28,818 nt of DNA, taken from contig CAAGAX010000045.1 of NCBI GenBank assembly GCA_900767915.1, positions 1-28,818 on the forward strand, read 5' to 3'. This document shows positions 1 to 7,198 of the stretch, piece by piece. The first letter of the stretch is position 1. Each line of letters opens with the position of its first letter. Both the position numbers and the translations under genes were made by a program. The stretch is from Acholeplasmatales bacterium (GTDB lineage Bacteria; Bacillota_I; Bacilli_A; Acholeplasmatales; Anaeroplasmataceae). The notes beneath the pieces were generated by a model. That model made no database searches. It saw nothing but the letters and a program-made list of their open reading frames with translations, and was not told the origin of the DNA.

Positions 1-39
1 AGCAGAGGGTCAGCGGTTCGAGCCCGTTGTCCTCCACCA
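1..39 (+). tRNA. tRNA-Val, 3' part only (cut by window edge)
   Basis: The anticodon-stem 3' strand, variable loop, T-arm (TTCGAGC loop) and acceptor strand ending GTCCTCC-A-CCA are present; the 5' half lies outside the window. The 3' half resembles Bacillus-type tRNA-Val(UAC), and Val is the expected first member of a trnB-like array ahead of Thr-Lys-Leu. The anticodon itself is not visible, so the identity is inferred from similarity and order. Confidence 0.75.
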
Positions 40-42
40 TTT

Positions 43-118
<76 letters not shown>

Positions 119-125
119 TCTAAAT

Positions 126-201
126 GGTTCCGTAGCTCAGTTGGTAGAGCACTTGACTTTTAATCAAGGGGTCATGGATTCGAGTTCCATCGGAGCCACC
201 A
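126..201 (+). tRNA. tRNA-Lys (TTT)
   Basis: A 76-nt cloverleaf with acceptor GGTTCCG/CGGAGCC, anticodon loop with TTT, stem TTGA/TCAA and an encoded CCA. Confidence 0.96.
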
Positions 202-232
202 GTTCTTTAACTTTATATTTCATTTTATACAT

Positions 233-320
233 GCCTCGGTGGTGGAATAGGTAGACACGTGGGACTTAAAATCCCATGCCCCTTAAAGGCGTGCCGGTTC
301 AAGTCCGGCCCGAGGTACCA
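233..320 (+). tRNA. tRNA-Leu (TAA), long variable arm
   Basis: Class II tRNA of 88 nt. The acceptor is GCCTCGG/CCGAGGT with a terminal G-T pair, the anticodon stem is TGGGA/TCCCA, and the loop CTTAAAA gives anticodon TAA. A long variable arm (GCCCCTTAAAGGCGT) and CCA are encoded. Confidence 0.95.
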
Positions 321-343
321 TTTTTATTTATTTTTAGATAGAT

Positions 344-419
344 GGGGTTATAGCTCAGCTGGGAGAGCGCCTGTTTTGCACGCAGGAGGTCAGCGGTTCG
401 ATCCCGCTTAGCTCCACCA
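344..419 (+). tRNA. tRNA-Ala (TGC)
   Basis: A 76-nt cloverleaf with acceptor GGGGTTA/TAGCTCC (the G-T third pair from the end, typical of tRNA-Ala), anticodon loop TTTGCAC giving TGC, and an encoded CCA. Confidence 0.96.
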
Positions 420-456
420 TTTATTTTATAGGTGAATCAAAAAGGAATTTATCTTT

Positions 457-533
457 GGCTCTGTAGCTCAGTTGGCTAGAGCGAACGGTTCATACCCGTT
501 AGGTCGTGGGTTCGAATCCCTCCGGAGCCACCA
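457..533 (+). tRNA. tRNA-Met (CAT), elongator
   Basis: A 77-nt cloverleaf with acceptor GGCTCTG/CGGAGCC, anticodon stem AACGG/CCGTT and loop TTCATAC (CAT). The 1-72 pair is a normal G-C, unlike an initiator. It is called elongator Met by body sequence and by array order (Ala-Met-Ile-Ser-fMet). Confidence 0.88.
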
Positions 534-542
534 TAATTTTTT

Positions 543-619
543 GGACCCGTAGCTCAGTTGGTTAGAGCCACCGGCTCATAACCGGTTTGTCACAGGTTCG
601 AGTCCTGTCGGGTCCACCA
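543..619 (+). tRNA. tRNA-Ile2 (CAT anticodon, probable lysidine tRNA)
   Basis: A 77-nt cloverleaf with acceptor GGACCCG/CGGGTCC, anticodon stem ACCGG/CCGGT and loop CTCATAA (CAT). It is the second of three CAT tRNAs here. Its GGACC acceptor and the position between Met and Ser match the Ile2 tRNA of the Bacillus trnB array. That tRNA is modified by TilS (C34 to lysidine) to read AUA. Identity as Ile2 rather than Met is inferred. Confidence 0.8.
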
Positions 620-641
620 GTTATATTTATTTTATTGTCAC

Positions 642-732
642 GGAGAAATACCCAAGTGGCTGAAGGGTTCGGTCTTGAAAACCGATAGGGGATGCAAGTC
701 CCGCGGGGGTTCAAATCCCTCTTTCTCCGCCA
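642..732 (+). tRNA. tRNA-Ser (TGA), long variable arm
   Basis: Class II tRNA of 91 nt with acceptor GGAGAAA/TTTCTCC, discriminator G, anticodon stem TCGGT/ACCGA and loop CTTGAAA (TGA). The long variable arm is AGGGGATGCAAGTCCCGC and CCA is encoded. Confidence 0.96.
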
Positions 733-737
733 TATAT

Positions 738-814
<77 letters not shown>

Positions 815-819
815 AAAAC

Positions 820-895
820 GGTTCGGTGGTGTAGTGGTTAACATGCTAGTCTGTCACACTGGAGATCGCGGGTTCAAGTCCCGTCCGAACCGCCA
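820..895 (+). tRNA. tRNA-Asp (GTC)
   Basis: A 76-nt cloverleaf with acceptor GGTTCGG/CCGAACC, discriminator G, an anticodon loop carrying GTC, and an encoded CCA. Confidence 0.95.
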
Positions 896-913
896 TTATT
901 TTAATAAGTGAAT

Positions 914-989
914 GCCTCGGTAGCTCAGTCGGTAGAGCACAGGACTGAAAATCCTGGTGTCGGCGGTTCAATCCCGCCCTGAGGCACCA
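914..989 (+). tRNA. tRNA-Phe (GAA)
   Basis: A 76-nt cloverleaf with acceptor GCCTCGG/CTGAGGC, anticodon stem CAGGA/TCCTG, loop CTGAAAA (GAA), and an encoded CCA. It is the last tRNA of the array. Confidence 0.96.
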
Positions 990-1019
990 TTTTTATTTTC
1001 AAACCTACCTTTCTATGTA

Positions 1020-1056
1020 AAAAGCATTGATTAATTTCAATGTTTTTATTTTTTTT
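1020..1056 (+). terminator. Terminator of the tRNA array
   Basis: The inverted repeat GCATTGA / TCAATGT with a short loop is followed by a T-rich run, about 30 bases after tRNA-Phe. Confidence 0.7.
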
Positions 1057-1082
1057 ATTTTCAAATAAATAACATTAAAAGA

Positions 1083-1115
1083 AGCCTTAAAATTGTTTTT
1101 ATTTTAAGGCTTTTT
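1083..1115 (+). terminator. Strong second terminator, directly before cdaA
   Basis: The perfect stem AGCCTTAAAAT / ATTTTAAGGCT is followed by TTTTT. It isolates cdaA from tRNA/rRNA transcription and ends only five bases before the cdaA -10 box. The A-rich 5' flank also allows it to work from the other side. Confidence 0.85.
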
Positions 1116-1119
1116 AGTG

Positions 1120-1125
1120 TATAAT
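1120..1125 (+). promoter_or_regulatory. Probable sigma-A -10 box for the cdaA operon
   Basis: A perfect TATAAT lies 31 bases before the cdaA ATG. The -35 region falls inside the preceding terminator stem and is poor, so only the -10 is well supported. Confidence 0.55.
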
Positions 1126-1155
1126 GTTATTGAAAACTTTTTGGAGTGTGATTTT

Positions 1156-1938
1156 ATGTCTTTTATAGATACCATTAAAGAATTTTTGCAAAATTATCAA
1201 TATGTTGGAATTATTATTGATTCTTTTTTCGCTTTATTCATAATATCATTAATAGTTTTTTTAGCGTTAAGATTTAAAAAGGCTTTACATCTTATTATTA
1301 TAGGATTAATAATGCTAGCAATTAAAATTATATCTGATACATTTGGTTTTGTGTTATCACAAACTCTATATACAATTACCCTATCATCATATATAGTTAT
1401 AGTTGCTGCAATACTTGTACCTGATATAAGAATGATAATGGAATTTCAAAAGGATAGAGATAATGATAAAAAAGAAAAGCTTTTCTCTACTACTCAAAGT
1501 ACAAAAGAAGCAATAACTGCTGCTGTTTTTAGTATGTCTGCTAGCAAGGTTGGTGCTTTAATTACAATTGAACAGCACATTTCTCTAGAGCAATATTCAG
1601 AAAGAGCTATTACTCTTAATAGTGATGTTTCTAAGGAATTACTTGAACAAATATTTATTAAGGATTCTCCATTACATGATGGTGGAGTTATTATTCGTGG
1701 TAATAAGATTTTATGTGCTGCAGCATATTATAATTTAACTCAAAAATTCGATTTGGATAAAACAATGGGTTCACGTCATAGAGCTGGAATTGGTTTATCT
1801 GAATTTACAGATTCTATAACAATTATTGTATCTGAGGAAACAGGTGCTGTTCATGTAGCTATAAGTGGAATTATGAAGGTAATGAATAGTGCTAATGAGT
1901 TACTTGAATATCTAGATTTAGGATTAGGAAAAAATTAG
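1156..1938 (+). CDS. cdaA: Membrane diadenylate cyclase CdaA (DacA)
   Basis: Makes the second messenger c-di-AMP from two ATP at the membrane; in Firmicutes c-di-AMP controls potassium and osmolyte uptake and wall homeostasis. The 260-residue protein has three N-terminal membrane helices (about 17-38, 44-62, 68-88), a charged linker and a DisA_N cyclase domain. Both active-site signatures are intact: DGG at 175-177 and RHR at 207-209. The ATG at 1156 is chosen because GGAGTG sits before it; an upstream in-frame GTG at 1117 lies in the promoter. It heads a six-gene operon. The usual partners cdaR (YbbR) and glmM do not follow; two other membrane proteins do. Confidence 0.95.
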   Translation: MSFIDTIKEFLQNYQYVGIIIDSFFALFIISLIVFLALRFKKALHLIIIGLIMLAIKIISDTFGFVLSQTLYTITLSSYIVIVAAILVPDIRMIMEFQKDRDNDKKEKLFSTTQSTKEAITAAVFSMSASKVGALITIEQHISLEQYSERAITLNSDVSKELLEQIFIKDSPLHDGGVIIRGNKILCAAAYYNLTQKFDLDKTMGSRHRAGIGLSEFTDSITIIVSEETGAVHVAISGIMKVMNSANELLEYLDLGLGKN

Positions 1939-1951
1939 GAGGTAATAAAAT

Positions 1952-2173
1952 ATGAAAAGTAGTTCTACAAAAACTAAAAATTTAAAATCAAAGAAAAAAA
2001 CAATTTTTAATATTGTTGAAATTATTACTGCTCCATTTAATGTATTATTAAAAAGACAGGCTATTACTACATCAACTAAAAGTGAAATAAATCAATTTCT
2101 TGTTTTAGCAATTTCCTTAGCGATAGTTATTATATTAGTTTTATTATATTATAGAGGTGTGATTTTCAAATGA
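1952..2173 (+). CDS. Small single-helix membrane protein, unrecognised
   Basis: 73 residues, not recognised. The N-terminal half is strongly basic (Lys/Ser/Thr-rich, residues 1-16). A short amphipathic stretch follows near 20-35, then one clear membrane helix at about 49-67 (LVLAISLAIVIILVLLYY) and a short tail. The positive-inside rule puts the basic N-terminus in the cytoplasm. It starts 13 bases after cdaA behind AGGAGG, and its TGA overlaps the next ATG by four bases, so it is translationally coupled to the PAS/GGDEF-like protein. It occupies the position where cdaR normally stands but has no YbbR repeats. A scaffold or regulator of CdaA is possible, but this is inference from position only. 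Confidence 0.8.
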   Translation: MKSSSTKTKNLKSKKKTIFNIVEIITAPFNVLLKRQAITTSTKSEINQFLVLAISLAIVIILVLLYYRGVIFK

Positions 2174-3738
2174 TAATTACTAACTTTATTGAATATTTTG
2201 AAGAAGGTCCATTAACTCCATTAATTTTGGCTACTGTTTCTTTAATAGCTATAATAATACAATGCTTTACAAAGCATCGTTTTTTAAAGGCAAAGGTGAT
2301 ATTTAATTTCCTATTGATCTTTTCATGTGCTATGTTATTAGTATTTTATATTCAGCTTTTATCAACATTTATTGCTGAATATTTAAATTGGATATTTTTA
2401 ATTTTAGATTTCATTAGTATAATTTTATTGTTTACAACAGTTGATTATTCTTTATCAAATGAAAGCTTTCAGAATAAACTAATTCATACCTTAAATGAAA
2501 CTAAGAATTACCTCGTATTAGACAAAAAGGATAGAATTAAGGATATTTCAGACACTTTACTTCAAACCTTAAATATTGAAAAGAATGAAGCAATTGGAAA
2601 GAATTGTTTTGATATAATTGATTCATCCTATATGATAACTGGCTTTAATGGTACAAGCTGTAATAAAAAGGATATATTAAAATATTATGATCATTATCAA
2701 AATAAGGTTGAAAAGGATAAGCATCCTATTATTGAATTAAATTTAGAAAAGGAAAATGGCTTAGAATTTGTTTTAACATTTGTAGAATCACCTCTATTTA
2801 GAAATGAAAAATATACAGGTAGAATATTAATAGGTGATAAAAAGAATCAAGAGGCATTAGCTGGTGTTGAAAAACAAAACGAAGAGCTTGAAGGAGAATT
2901 AGATTTAATTAGAAATAGATTTATAACTTTATTAAATAAAACCTCTGATGGTGTATTTTTTAATGATCTATCTAATAAAAATATTTGGTTTAATGATATA
3001 TTAGTTAAAAAGCTTAATTTGACAGGAAATAGTATGGATGCGGGAGATTTTTATAGAAACATCCATCCTGATGATTTTACATTATATCAAAGTACAATTT
3101 CAAATGTCCAAAATGAATATCAAATCACTTATCGTTTTAATAGCGGTGGAGCATATATTTATTTAAAGGAAAGAGGAAATAAAATTGTTTCTAATAATCT
3201 AATAGAGCTATGTGGTATTATTACAGTAATAGATGATCAAAGCTTTGAAACATCAAGAACAATGCTTGATATAATATCATCTGAAGCAGAAATGCAAAGA
3301 AAATTTACTGAGTTAATTTCTATTGATAAAATATTTCAAATTGTATACATTAGATTAGATTCCATTCCAGATGTAAATGAAACCTATGGAAGAGCAGTAG
3401 GAAATAATTTAATGAGTCAATATATAAATTTCTTTAAACAAAATTTTGTCATTGATAATTTAATTTATCGAGTTACAGGTCTTGAATTTGTTGCTTTTAT
3501 TACAAGTAATAACAAAATGGAGGCATTAAAAAATCGTTTTAAGGATGAAAATAGATTTCTACACCCAGCCTTAGAATATCCTGGTGGAAAAATAGAATCA
3601 AATGTATATATGGGTATTGCCTATAGTAATGATACTCCTAATCGTAAAGAGCTTATTAAGCTTGCTAAAAACGCAATGACCACTGCAATGTCTCCAAAAT
3701 ATACCGCAAATTTTGCATATTATAGAGAGATTCGTTAA
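2170..3738 (+). CDS. Membrane PAS-PAS-degenerate GGDEF signalling protein
   Basis: 522 residues. Three membrane helices (about 15-34, 42-67, 72-92) lead into a PAS-like domain (about 110-225) and a short coiled coil (about 228-247). A second PAS-like domain (about 250-352, with the HPDD motif) and a C-terminal GGDEF-like domain (about 365-520) follow. The GGDEF signature reads TGLEF at 436-440, losing the first Gly and the metal-binding Asp, so diguanylate cyclase activity is unlikely. GdpP, the c-di-AMP phosphodiesterase, has membrane helices, one PAS and a degenerate GGDEF before DHH/DHHA1; this protein lacks any DHH part. It overlaps the genes on both sides and is probably a sensory partner of the cdaA module. 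Function is inferred. Confidence 0.82.
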   Translation: MIITNFIEYFEEGPLTPLILATVSLIAIIIQCFTKHRFLKAKVIFNFLLIFSCAMLLVFYIQLLSTFIAEYLNWIFLILDFISIILLFTTVDYSLSNESFQNKLIHTLNETKNYLVLDKKDRIKDISDTLLQTLNIEKNEAIGKNCFDIIDSSYMITGFNGTSCNKKDILKYYDHYQNKVEKDKHPIIELNLEKENGLEFVLTFVESPLFRNEKYTGRILIGDKKNQEALAGVEKQNEELEGELDLIRNRFITLLNKTSDGVFFNDLSNKNIWFNDILVKKLNLTGNSMDAGDFYRNIHPDDFTLYQSTISNVQNEYQITYRFNSGGAYIYLKERGNKIVSNNLIELCGIITVIDDQSFETSRTMLDIISSEAEMQRKFTELISIDKIFQIVYIRLDSIPDVNETYGRAVGNNLMSQYINFFKQNFVIDNLIYRVTGLEFVAFITSNNKMEALKNRFKDENRFLHPALEYPGGKIESNVYMGIAYSNDTPNRKELIKLAKNAMTTAMSPKYTANFAYYREIR

Positions 3739-4241
3739 TGGATAAAAAGACAATAAGACAAATCATTTTAAAAAGAAGAAAAAGCTATAACCAGCTAAAA
3801 AGCAGCAATATTGTGATAAATAAAATATTAAATTCAAAATTAATAAATTCCTGTATTAATATTGGAATATATTTTCCAATTAATAATGAAATAGATATAA
3901 CATCATTACGAAGCATATATCCACAAAAAAAATTTTATTTACCTGTAGCAAGGGACAATTTGTTTTTTAAAGAATATACGAATAATTTAATAAAAGGACA
4001 ATTTAATATTTATGAACCAACAGGAGCAATCATAGATAGAGATAAAATTGATTGCTTCTTTATTCCTTGTGTCGGTATATCTAATGATATGAAAAGAATA
4101 GGATATGGAAAAGGCTATTATGATAGGTATCTTGATGGCTATAAAGGTTTAAAAATTGGTATTTGTTATAAAATTGATTCTAATATTGAATGTGAAATGA
4201 ATGAATTTGATGTTTTTTTAGATTATATAATAGTGGGGTGA
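3738..4241 (+). CDS. 5-formyltetrahydrofolate cyclo-ligase
   Basis: Converts 5-formyl-THF to 5,10-methenyl-THF using ATP, recycling a folate storage form in the cytoplasm. At 167 residues it is slightly shorter than the typical 180-200. The family signature RIGYGKGYYDRYL is intact near residue 120, and an N-terminal basic KRRK segment and the PVAR/F motifs of the nucleotide-folate site are visible. Its ATG overlaps the stop of the preceding gene (TAATG), giving direct translational coupling. Its link to c-di-AMP and isoprenoid genes appears to be operon packing and not a shared pathway. Confidence 0.93.
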   Translation: MDKKTIRQIILKRRKSYNQLKSSNIVINKILNSKLINSCINIGIYFPINNEIDITSLRSIYPQKKFYLPVARDNLFFKEYTNNLIKGQFNIYEPTGAIIDRDKIDCFFIPCVGISNDMKRIGYGKGYYDRYLDGYKGLKIGICYKIDSNIECEMNEFDVFLDYIIVG

Positions 4242-4247
4242 TTTTTT

Positions 4248-4910
4248 TTGATTAGTGTTATCTTATTAATGGCTGGAAAAGGCTCTAGAATGAATTATAA
4301 GGAAAATAAAATATTAATGAATATAAATGATAAGCCATTATTTAAATATTCATTAGATACCTTTTTAAGCTTTGGCTTTGAGGTCATATGTGTAATTTCT
4401 CCTATTGATCATGATAAAATAGTACCCTTATTACCAAAAAATGTTAAATATGTATATGGTGGTAAGGAAAGAGGAGATAGCGTTTATAATGGTTTATTAG
4501 CTTCAACTGGAGATTATGTATTAATTCATGATTCAGCAAGAGCTCTAATATCTAAATCTTGTATAAATGAAATTACTTCAAATATAACTTACGATTCAGC
4601 AATATTAACATATATGCCAGTTAAGGATACTATTAAGGAAATAACAGATAAGGGATTAAATACCTTAAAAAGAGATAAGCTTATAGCTGCATCAACTCCC
4701 CAATGTGCACCAAAAAAAATAATTCTTTCAGCATATAAAAAAGGAATAGAGGATAATATAAATTTTACTGACGATATTTCCTTAATTGAAAAATATTATC
4801 CAGATTTTAAAATTAAATTAATTGAGGCAAATCAAGAGGATTTTAAAATAACTACTAAAATTGATTATTTATTAGCTAAAGCTTTAATAGAAGGAGATAA
4901 CAATGATTAG
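4248..4910 (+). CDS. ispD: IspD, 2-C-methyl-D-erythritol 4-phosphate cytidylyltransferase
   Basis: Third step of the MEP isoprenoid pathway: MEP plus CTP gives CDP-ME. The 220-residue GT-A-like nucleotidyltransferase starts with the CTP-binding loop LLMAGKGSRM. It has the conserved Lys of the substrate loop (KILMNINDKPLF) and the HDSARALIS motif near residue 89, where family members usually read HDAARP. Translation begins at a TTG (4248), set by GGGGTGAT a few bases upstream. The 3' end overlaps ispF by eight bases, so the two consecutive-pathway enzymes are coupled. Confidence 0.94.
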   Translation: MISVILLMAGKGSRMNYKENKILMNINDKPLFKYSLDTFLSFGFEVICVISPIDHDKIVPLLPKNVKYVYGGKERGDSVYNGLLASTGDYVLIHDSARALISKSCINEITSNITYDSAILTYMPVKDTIKEITDKGLNTLKRDKLIAASTPQCAPKKIILSAYKKGIEDNINFTDDISLIEKYYPDFKIKLIEANQEDFKITTKIDYLLAKALIEGDNND

Positions 4911-5379
4911 AATTGGACATGCTTGGGATACTCATAAGCTAGTATCTAATAGAAAATTATATCTAGGTGGACTTTTAATTGACTCTAATTTAGGCTTATT
5001 AGGACATAGTGATGCTGATGTTGTTTTACATGCAGTAGCTGAAAGCTTACTTGGTAGTCTTGCTTTAGGGGATTTAGGAACATTTTACCCTGATAATAGT
5101 GATAATACGCTTGGAATGGATTCTAAAATAATTTTGAAGGAATGTTATGATAGAGTAAAAGAAAAAGGCTATCATTTAAACAATATAGATTTAACAATTT
5201 ATTCTCAAAATATAAAAATCGCTCCAATTAGAGAAAAAATGAGAGAATCAATTGCATTAATATTAGGAATTGATATTTCTTTAGTAAGTGTTAAAGCAAC
5301 TACCTATGAAAAAATGGGATTCATTGGAAGAGGAGAAGCACTTGCCTGTGAGTGTGTTTGCTTAGTTGAAAATTTTTAA
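4903..5379 (+). CDS. ispF: IspF, 2-C-methyl-D-erythritol 2,4-cyclodiphosphate synthase
   Basis: Cyclises CDP-ME 2-phosphate to MEcPP, releasing CMP, in the MEP pathway; a zinc-dependent homotrimer. At 158 residues it is the normal length. The metal ligands are visible in DTH (near residue 9) and GHSDADVVLHA, and the family motifs GDLGTFYPD and TTYEKMGFIGRGE are intact. It is the last gene of the cdaA operon; the 150-base gap after it shows no strong terminator. The intermediate enzyme IspE is not in this window. Confidence 0.96.
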   Translation: MIRIGHAWDTHKLVSNRKLYLGGLLIDSNLGLLGHSDADVVLHAVAESLLGSLALGDLGTFYPDNSDNTLGMDSKIILKECYDRVKEKGYHLNNIDLTIYSQNIKIAPIREKMRESIALILGIDISLVSVKATTYEKMGFIGRGEALACECVCLVENF

Positions 5380-5486
5380 TTATTTTTTATAGTAAAAGCA
5401 TAGCGAATTACATTTCTTTTTGTAAATAATAATCTATATTTATCTAAAAAATATTCATTAATATTAATTGAATATGATTAATCTAT

Positions 5487-5518
5487 TTGACATATTTTTT
5501 TAAAAAATCACATAAAAT
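5487..5518 (+). promoter_or_regulatory. Candidate promoter for yunC-yunB (sigma-E-like or sigma-A)
   Basis: ACATATT at 5490-5496, 14 bases, then CATAAAAT at 5511-5518 is close to the Bacillus sigma-E pattern (KMATATT, 14-15, CATACAHT). The same stretch also holds TTGACA at 5487-5492 with a weak sigma-A -10 (CATAAA at 5511) 18 bases on. Either reading leaves a very short leader before the ATG at 5533. yunB is a mother-cell sporulation gene in Bacillus, which favours sigma-E. Confidence 0.4.
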
Positions 5519-5532
5519 ATTTTGGTGATATA

Positions 5533-5847
5533 ATGAAAATTAATGAAGGAAGTTTGAAAGATAATAATATTATGCTACAGACACTTGAGGTTTCTTTAGA
5601 TAATACAACATTATATATATTATCTGGATATGGAGCATTTGCGATGTGTGGTGCTTTAAATATTGATGTATATAATTCCCCTAATATGCTTTCTCGTAAG
5701 GTTCTAGCAATAAGAGCAGTAGGAGTACATTCATTATTAGATCTTTATGATGCAGTTATTGTAGAGGTAACAGATGCTTTAAAAGAAAAAGGAATTCGTC
5801 CAGGGATATGTGTAAAGGATGCATTTAAAATTCTTTCGAGTCAATAA
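5533..5847 (+). CDS. yunC: YunC family protein (DUF1805)
   Basis: 104 residues matching the YunC/DUF1805 family of Bacilli. Conserved marks are the G-Y-G-A-x-A-M-C-G-A-L block near 35-44, the RAVGVHSLLDLYDA segment near 62-75 and the GIRPGICVKDA tail. The biochemical role is unknown to me. As in Bacillus it neighbours yunB, whose reading frame overlaps its 3' end by 29 bases. GGTGAT precedes the ATG. A second in-frame ATG at 5572 would remove 13 poorly conserved residues and cannot be excluded as the start. Confidence 0.85.
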   Translation: MKINEGSLKDNNIMLQTLEVSLDNTTLYILSGYGAFAMCGALNIDVYNSPNMLSRKVLAIRAVGVHSLLDLYDAVIVEVTDALKEKGIRPGICVKDAFKILSSQ

Positions 5848-6445
5848 AATATTTTTATTAATAGGAATCCTTTTTATGGGATTCCTAGTTCGTTTTATTA
5901 TAGGATATTATTCAGAGGATGTTATATCTCATGCCGAAATAGAAGCTTTAAATTATGCTGAAGAAATAATAATGGATTCAATATCTAATGATGTTATTAA
6001 TAATTTAGAAGATCCTAATATGTTCACCTCTGAATATAAGGATGGTAAGCTTATTAGAATGTATTTAAACACCTATAAGCTTAATTATATTAGAAATCAA
6101 GTTAGTAAATATACTGACTCTAGTATTGAAAAAATGAATTCTAATAATTTTAATAAAGTATGTGTTCCTTTAGGCTATTTTTTTGGATTAAAGACCTTAT
6201 TTGATTTGGATTTAGAAATACCTATTTCAATGGAAGTGATTGGTAATCAAAGAGTAGATATAAATTATAAAAGCTTAACTAGTGGGATAAATACTACAAT
6301 AGTAGAATTTTTTATTGAAATAGCTATTGATTTAAGATTGACACTACCATTAAAGATAATTAATACCTCTAGTGTTACAAAAATACCATTAGCCTATGAA
6401 ATAATTAATAATGACATACCTTATTTTTTTACGTCAAATAAATAA
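5819..6445 (+). CDS. yunB: YunB-like sporulation protein
   Basis: YunB is a mother-cell protein needed for efficient spore formation in Bacillus. This 208-residue version has an N-terminal membrane anchor (about 9-28) and an extracytoplasmic part with the family's opening pattern (AEIEALNYAEEIIMDSISN). It also has PLGYFFGL (matching the P-x-G-x-x-x-G segment of YunB) and a C-terminal part ending IPLAYEI. It overlaps yunC by 29 bases in another frame; AGGG lies about 13 bases before the chosen ATG. An internal ATG at 5876 has a better-placed AGGA but would cut the membrane helix. It is shorter than the roughly 250-residue Bacillus protein. Confidence 0.82.
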   Translation: MHLKFFRVNKIFLLIGILFMGFLVRFIIGYYSEDVISHAEIEALNYAEEIIMDSISNDVINNLEDPNMFTSEYKDGKLIRMYLNTYKLNYIRNQVSKYTDSSIEKMNSNNFNKVCVPLGYFFGLKTLFDLDLEIPISMEVIGNQRVDINYKSLTSGINTTIVEFFIEIAIDLRLTLPLKIINTSSVTKIPLAYEIINNDIPYFFTSNK

Positions 6446-6677
6446 ATAAATATAATTTATAAAAAATGTTATTTAAAATTATTGATTCTTATATTAATAT
6501 TATAATAGTAATATTTAAAACTAACAATATTATGCTTTAAATCAATGTTCTTTCCCCTTTATTAAAGAAAACTAATAGATTTTATAGCTATTAATGGAAT
6601 CATTATTTTATTGTTAGGTAATTATGCTTCATCTAAAAAAATTAGGAAATAAAGTTTATTTAAAATAGGAGAAAATT
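6446..6677. other. AT-rich intergenic region with possible gene remnants
   Basis: This 232-base gap has no clear promoter or terminator. Two short open stretches look like membrane-protein debris. A 24-codon ORF at 6466-6540 (MLFKIIDSYINIII...) starts with ATG. An ATG-less stretch ending at 6652 encodes a hydrophobic helix followed by a basic tail (GIIILLLGNYASSKKIRK). They are in different frames, as a decayed gene would be. In DNA this AT-rich such stretches can arise by chance. Confidence 0.3.
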
Positions 6678-7145
6678 ATGATAAAAATACTTTTCATTTG
6701 TCATGGGAATATTTGTAGAAGTCCAATGGCTGAATATTTATTTAAAGATTATGTAGCTGAGAAAAATATGTCAAATTACTTTGAAATTGCATCTAAGGCT
6801 ACTTCAAATGAAGAAATAGGGAATCCAATCTATCCGCCAGTTAAAAGGATATTAGATAGCTTAAATATAGATTCTAGTAAGCATAAGGCTAGTAGGATTA
6901 ATGCTTGTGATTATGATTATTATGATTATATAATATGTATGGATGATAATAATCTTTATAATTTAAAAAGAATATTCAAAAATGATAATAAGCATAAGAT
7001 AACTAAGCTATTAGATTATACTAATTTAAAAAGAGATGTATTAGATCCATGGTATACAAGAAATTTTATTGCTTGTTATAATGATATTGTTATGGGTATA
7101 GAGGGATTATTTGAGCATATAATAAAAGATAACTTATCTAAATAG
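6678..7145 (+). CDS. Low-molecular-weight protein-tyrosine phosphatase
   Basis: Cytoplasmic phosphatase of the arsenate-reductase-like LMW-PTP fold. The P-loop CHGNICRS puts the nucleophilic Cys at residue 8 with Arg14 and Ser15, and the general acid Asp123 lies in DPWYT. At 155 residues it is the normal length. AGGAG precedes the ATG. It stands alone between the yunC-yunB pair and yutD; the substrate cannot be read from the context, and no partner tyrosine kinase or capsule gene is nearby. Most relatives dephosphorylate protein tyrosine or arginine. Confidence 0.93.
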   Translation: MIKILFICHGNICRSPMAEYLFKDYVAEKNMSNYFEIASKATSNEEIGNPIYPPVKRILDSLNIDSSKHKASRINACDYDYYDYIICMDDNNLYNLKRIFKNDNKHKITKLLDYTNLKRDVLDPWYTRNFIACYNDIVMGIEGLFEHIIKDNLSK

Positions 7146-7198
7146 ATTTTCTTTATTTATGAAAAAAAATGTTGTATAATGATAATAGGTGATTTTAG

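Noticed and set aside
1117..1155. Upstream start extending CdaA by 13 residues
   Set aside because: The stretch contains the -10 box; GGAGTG fits ATG 1156.
5380..5486. Terminator after ispF
   Set aside because: TTACA/TGTAA near 5409-5426 is only five pairs with no T-run; too weak to call.
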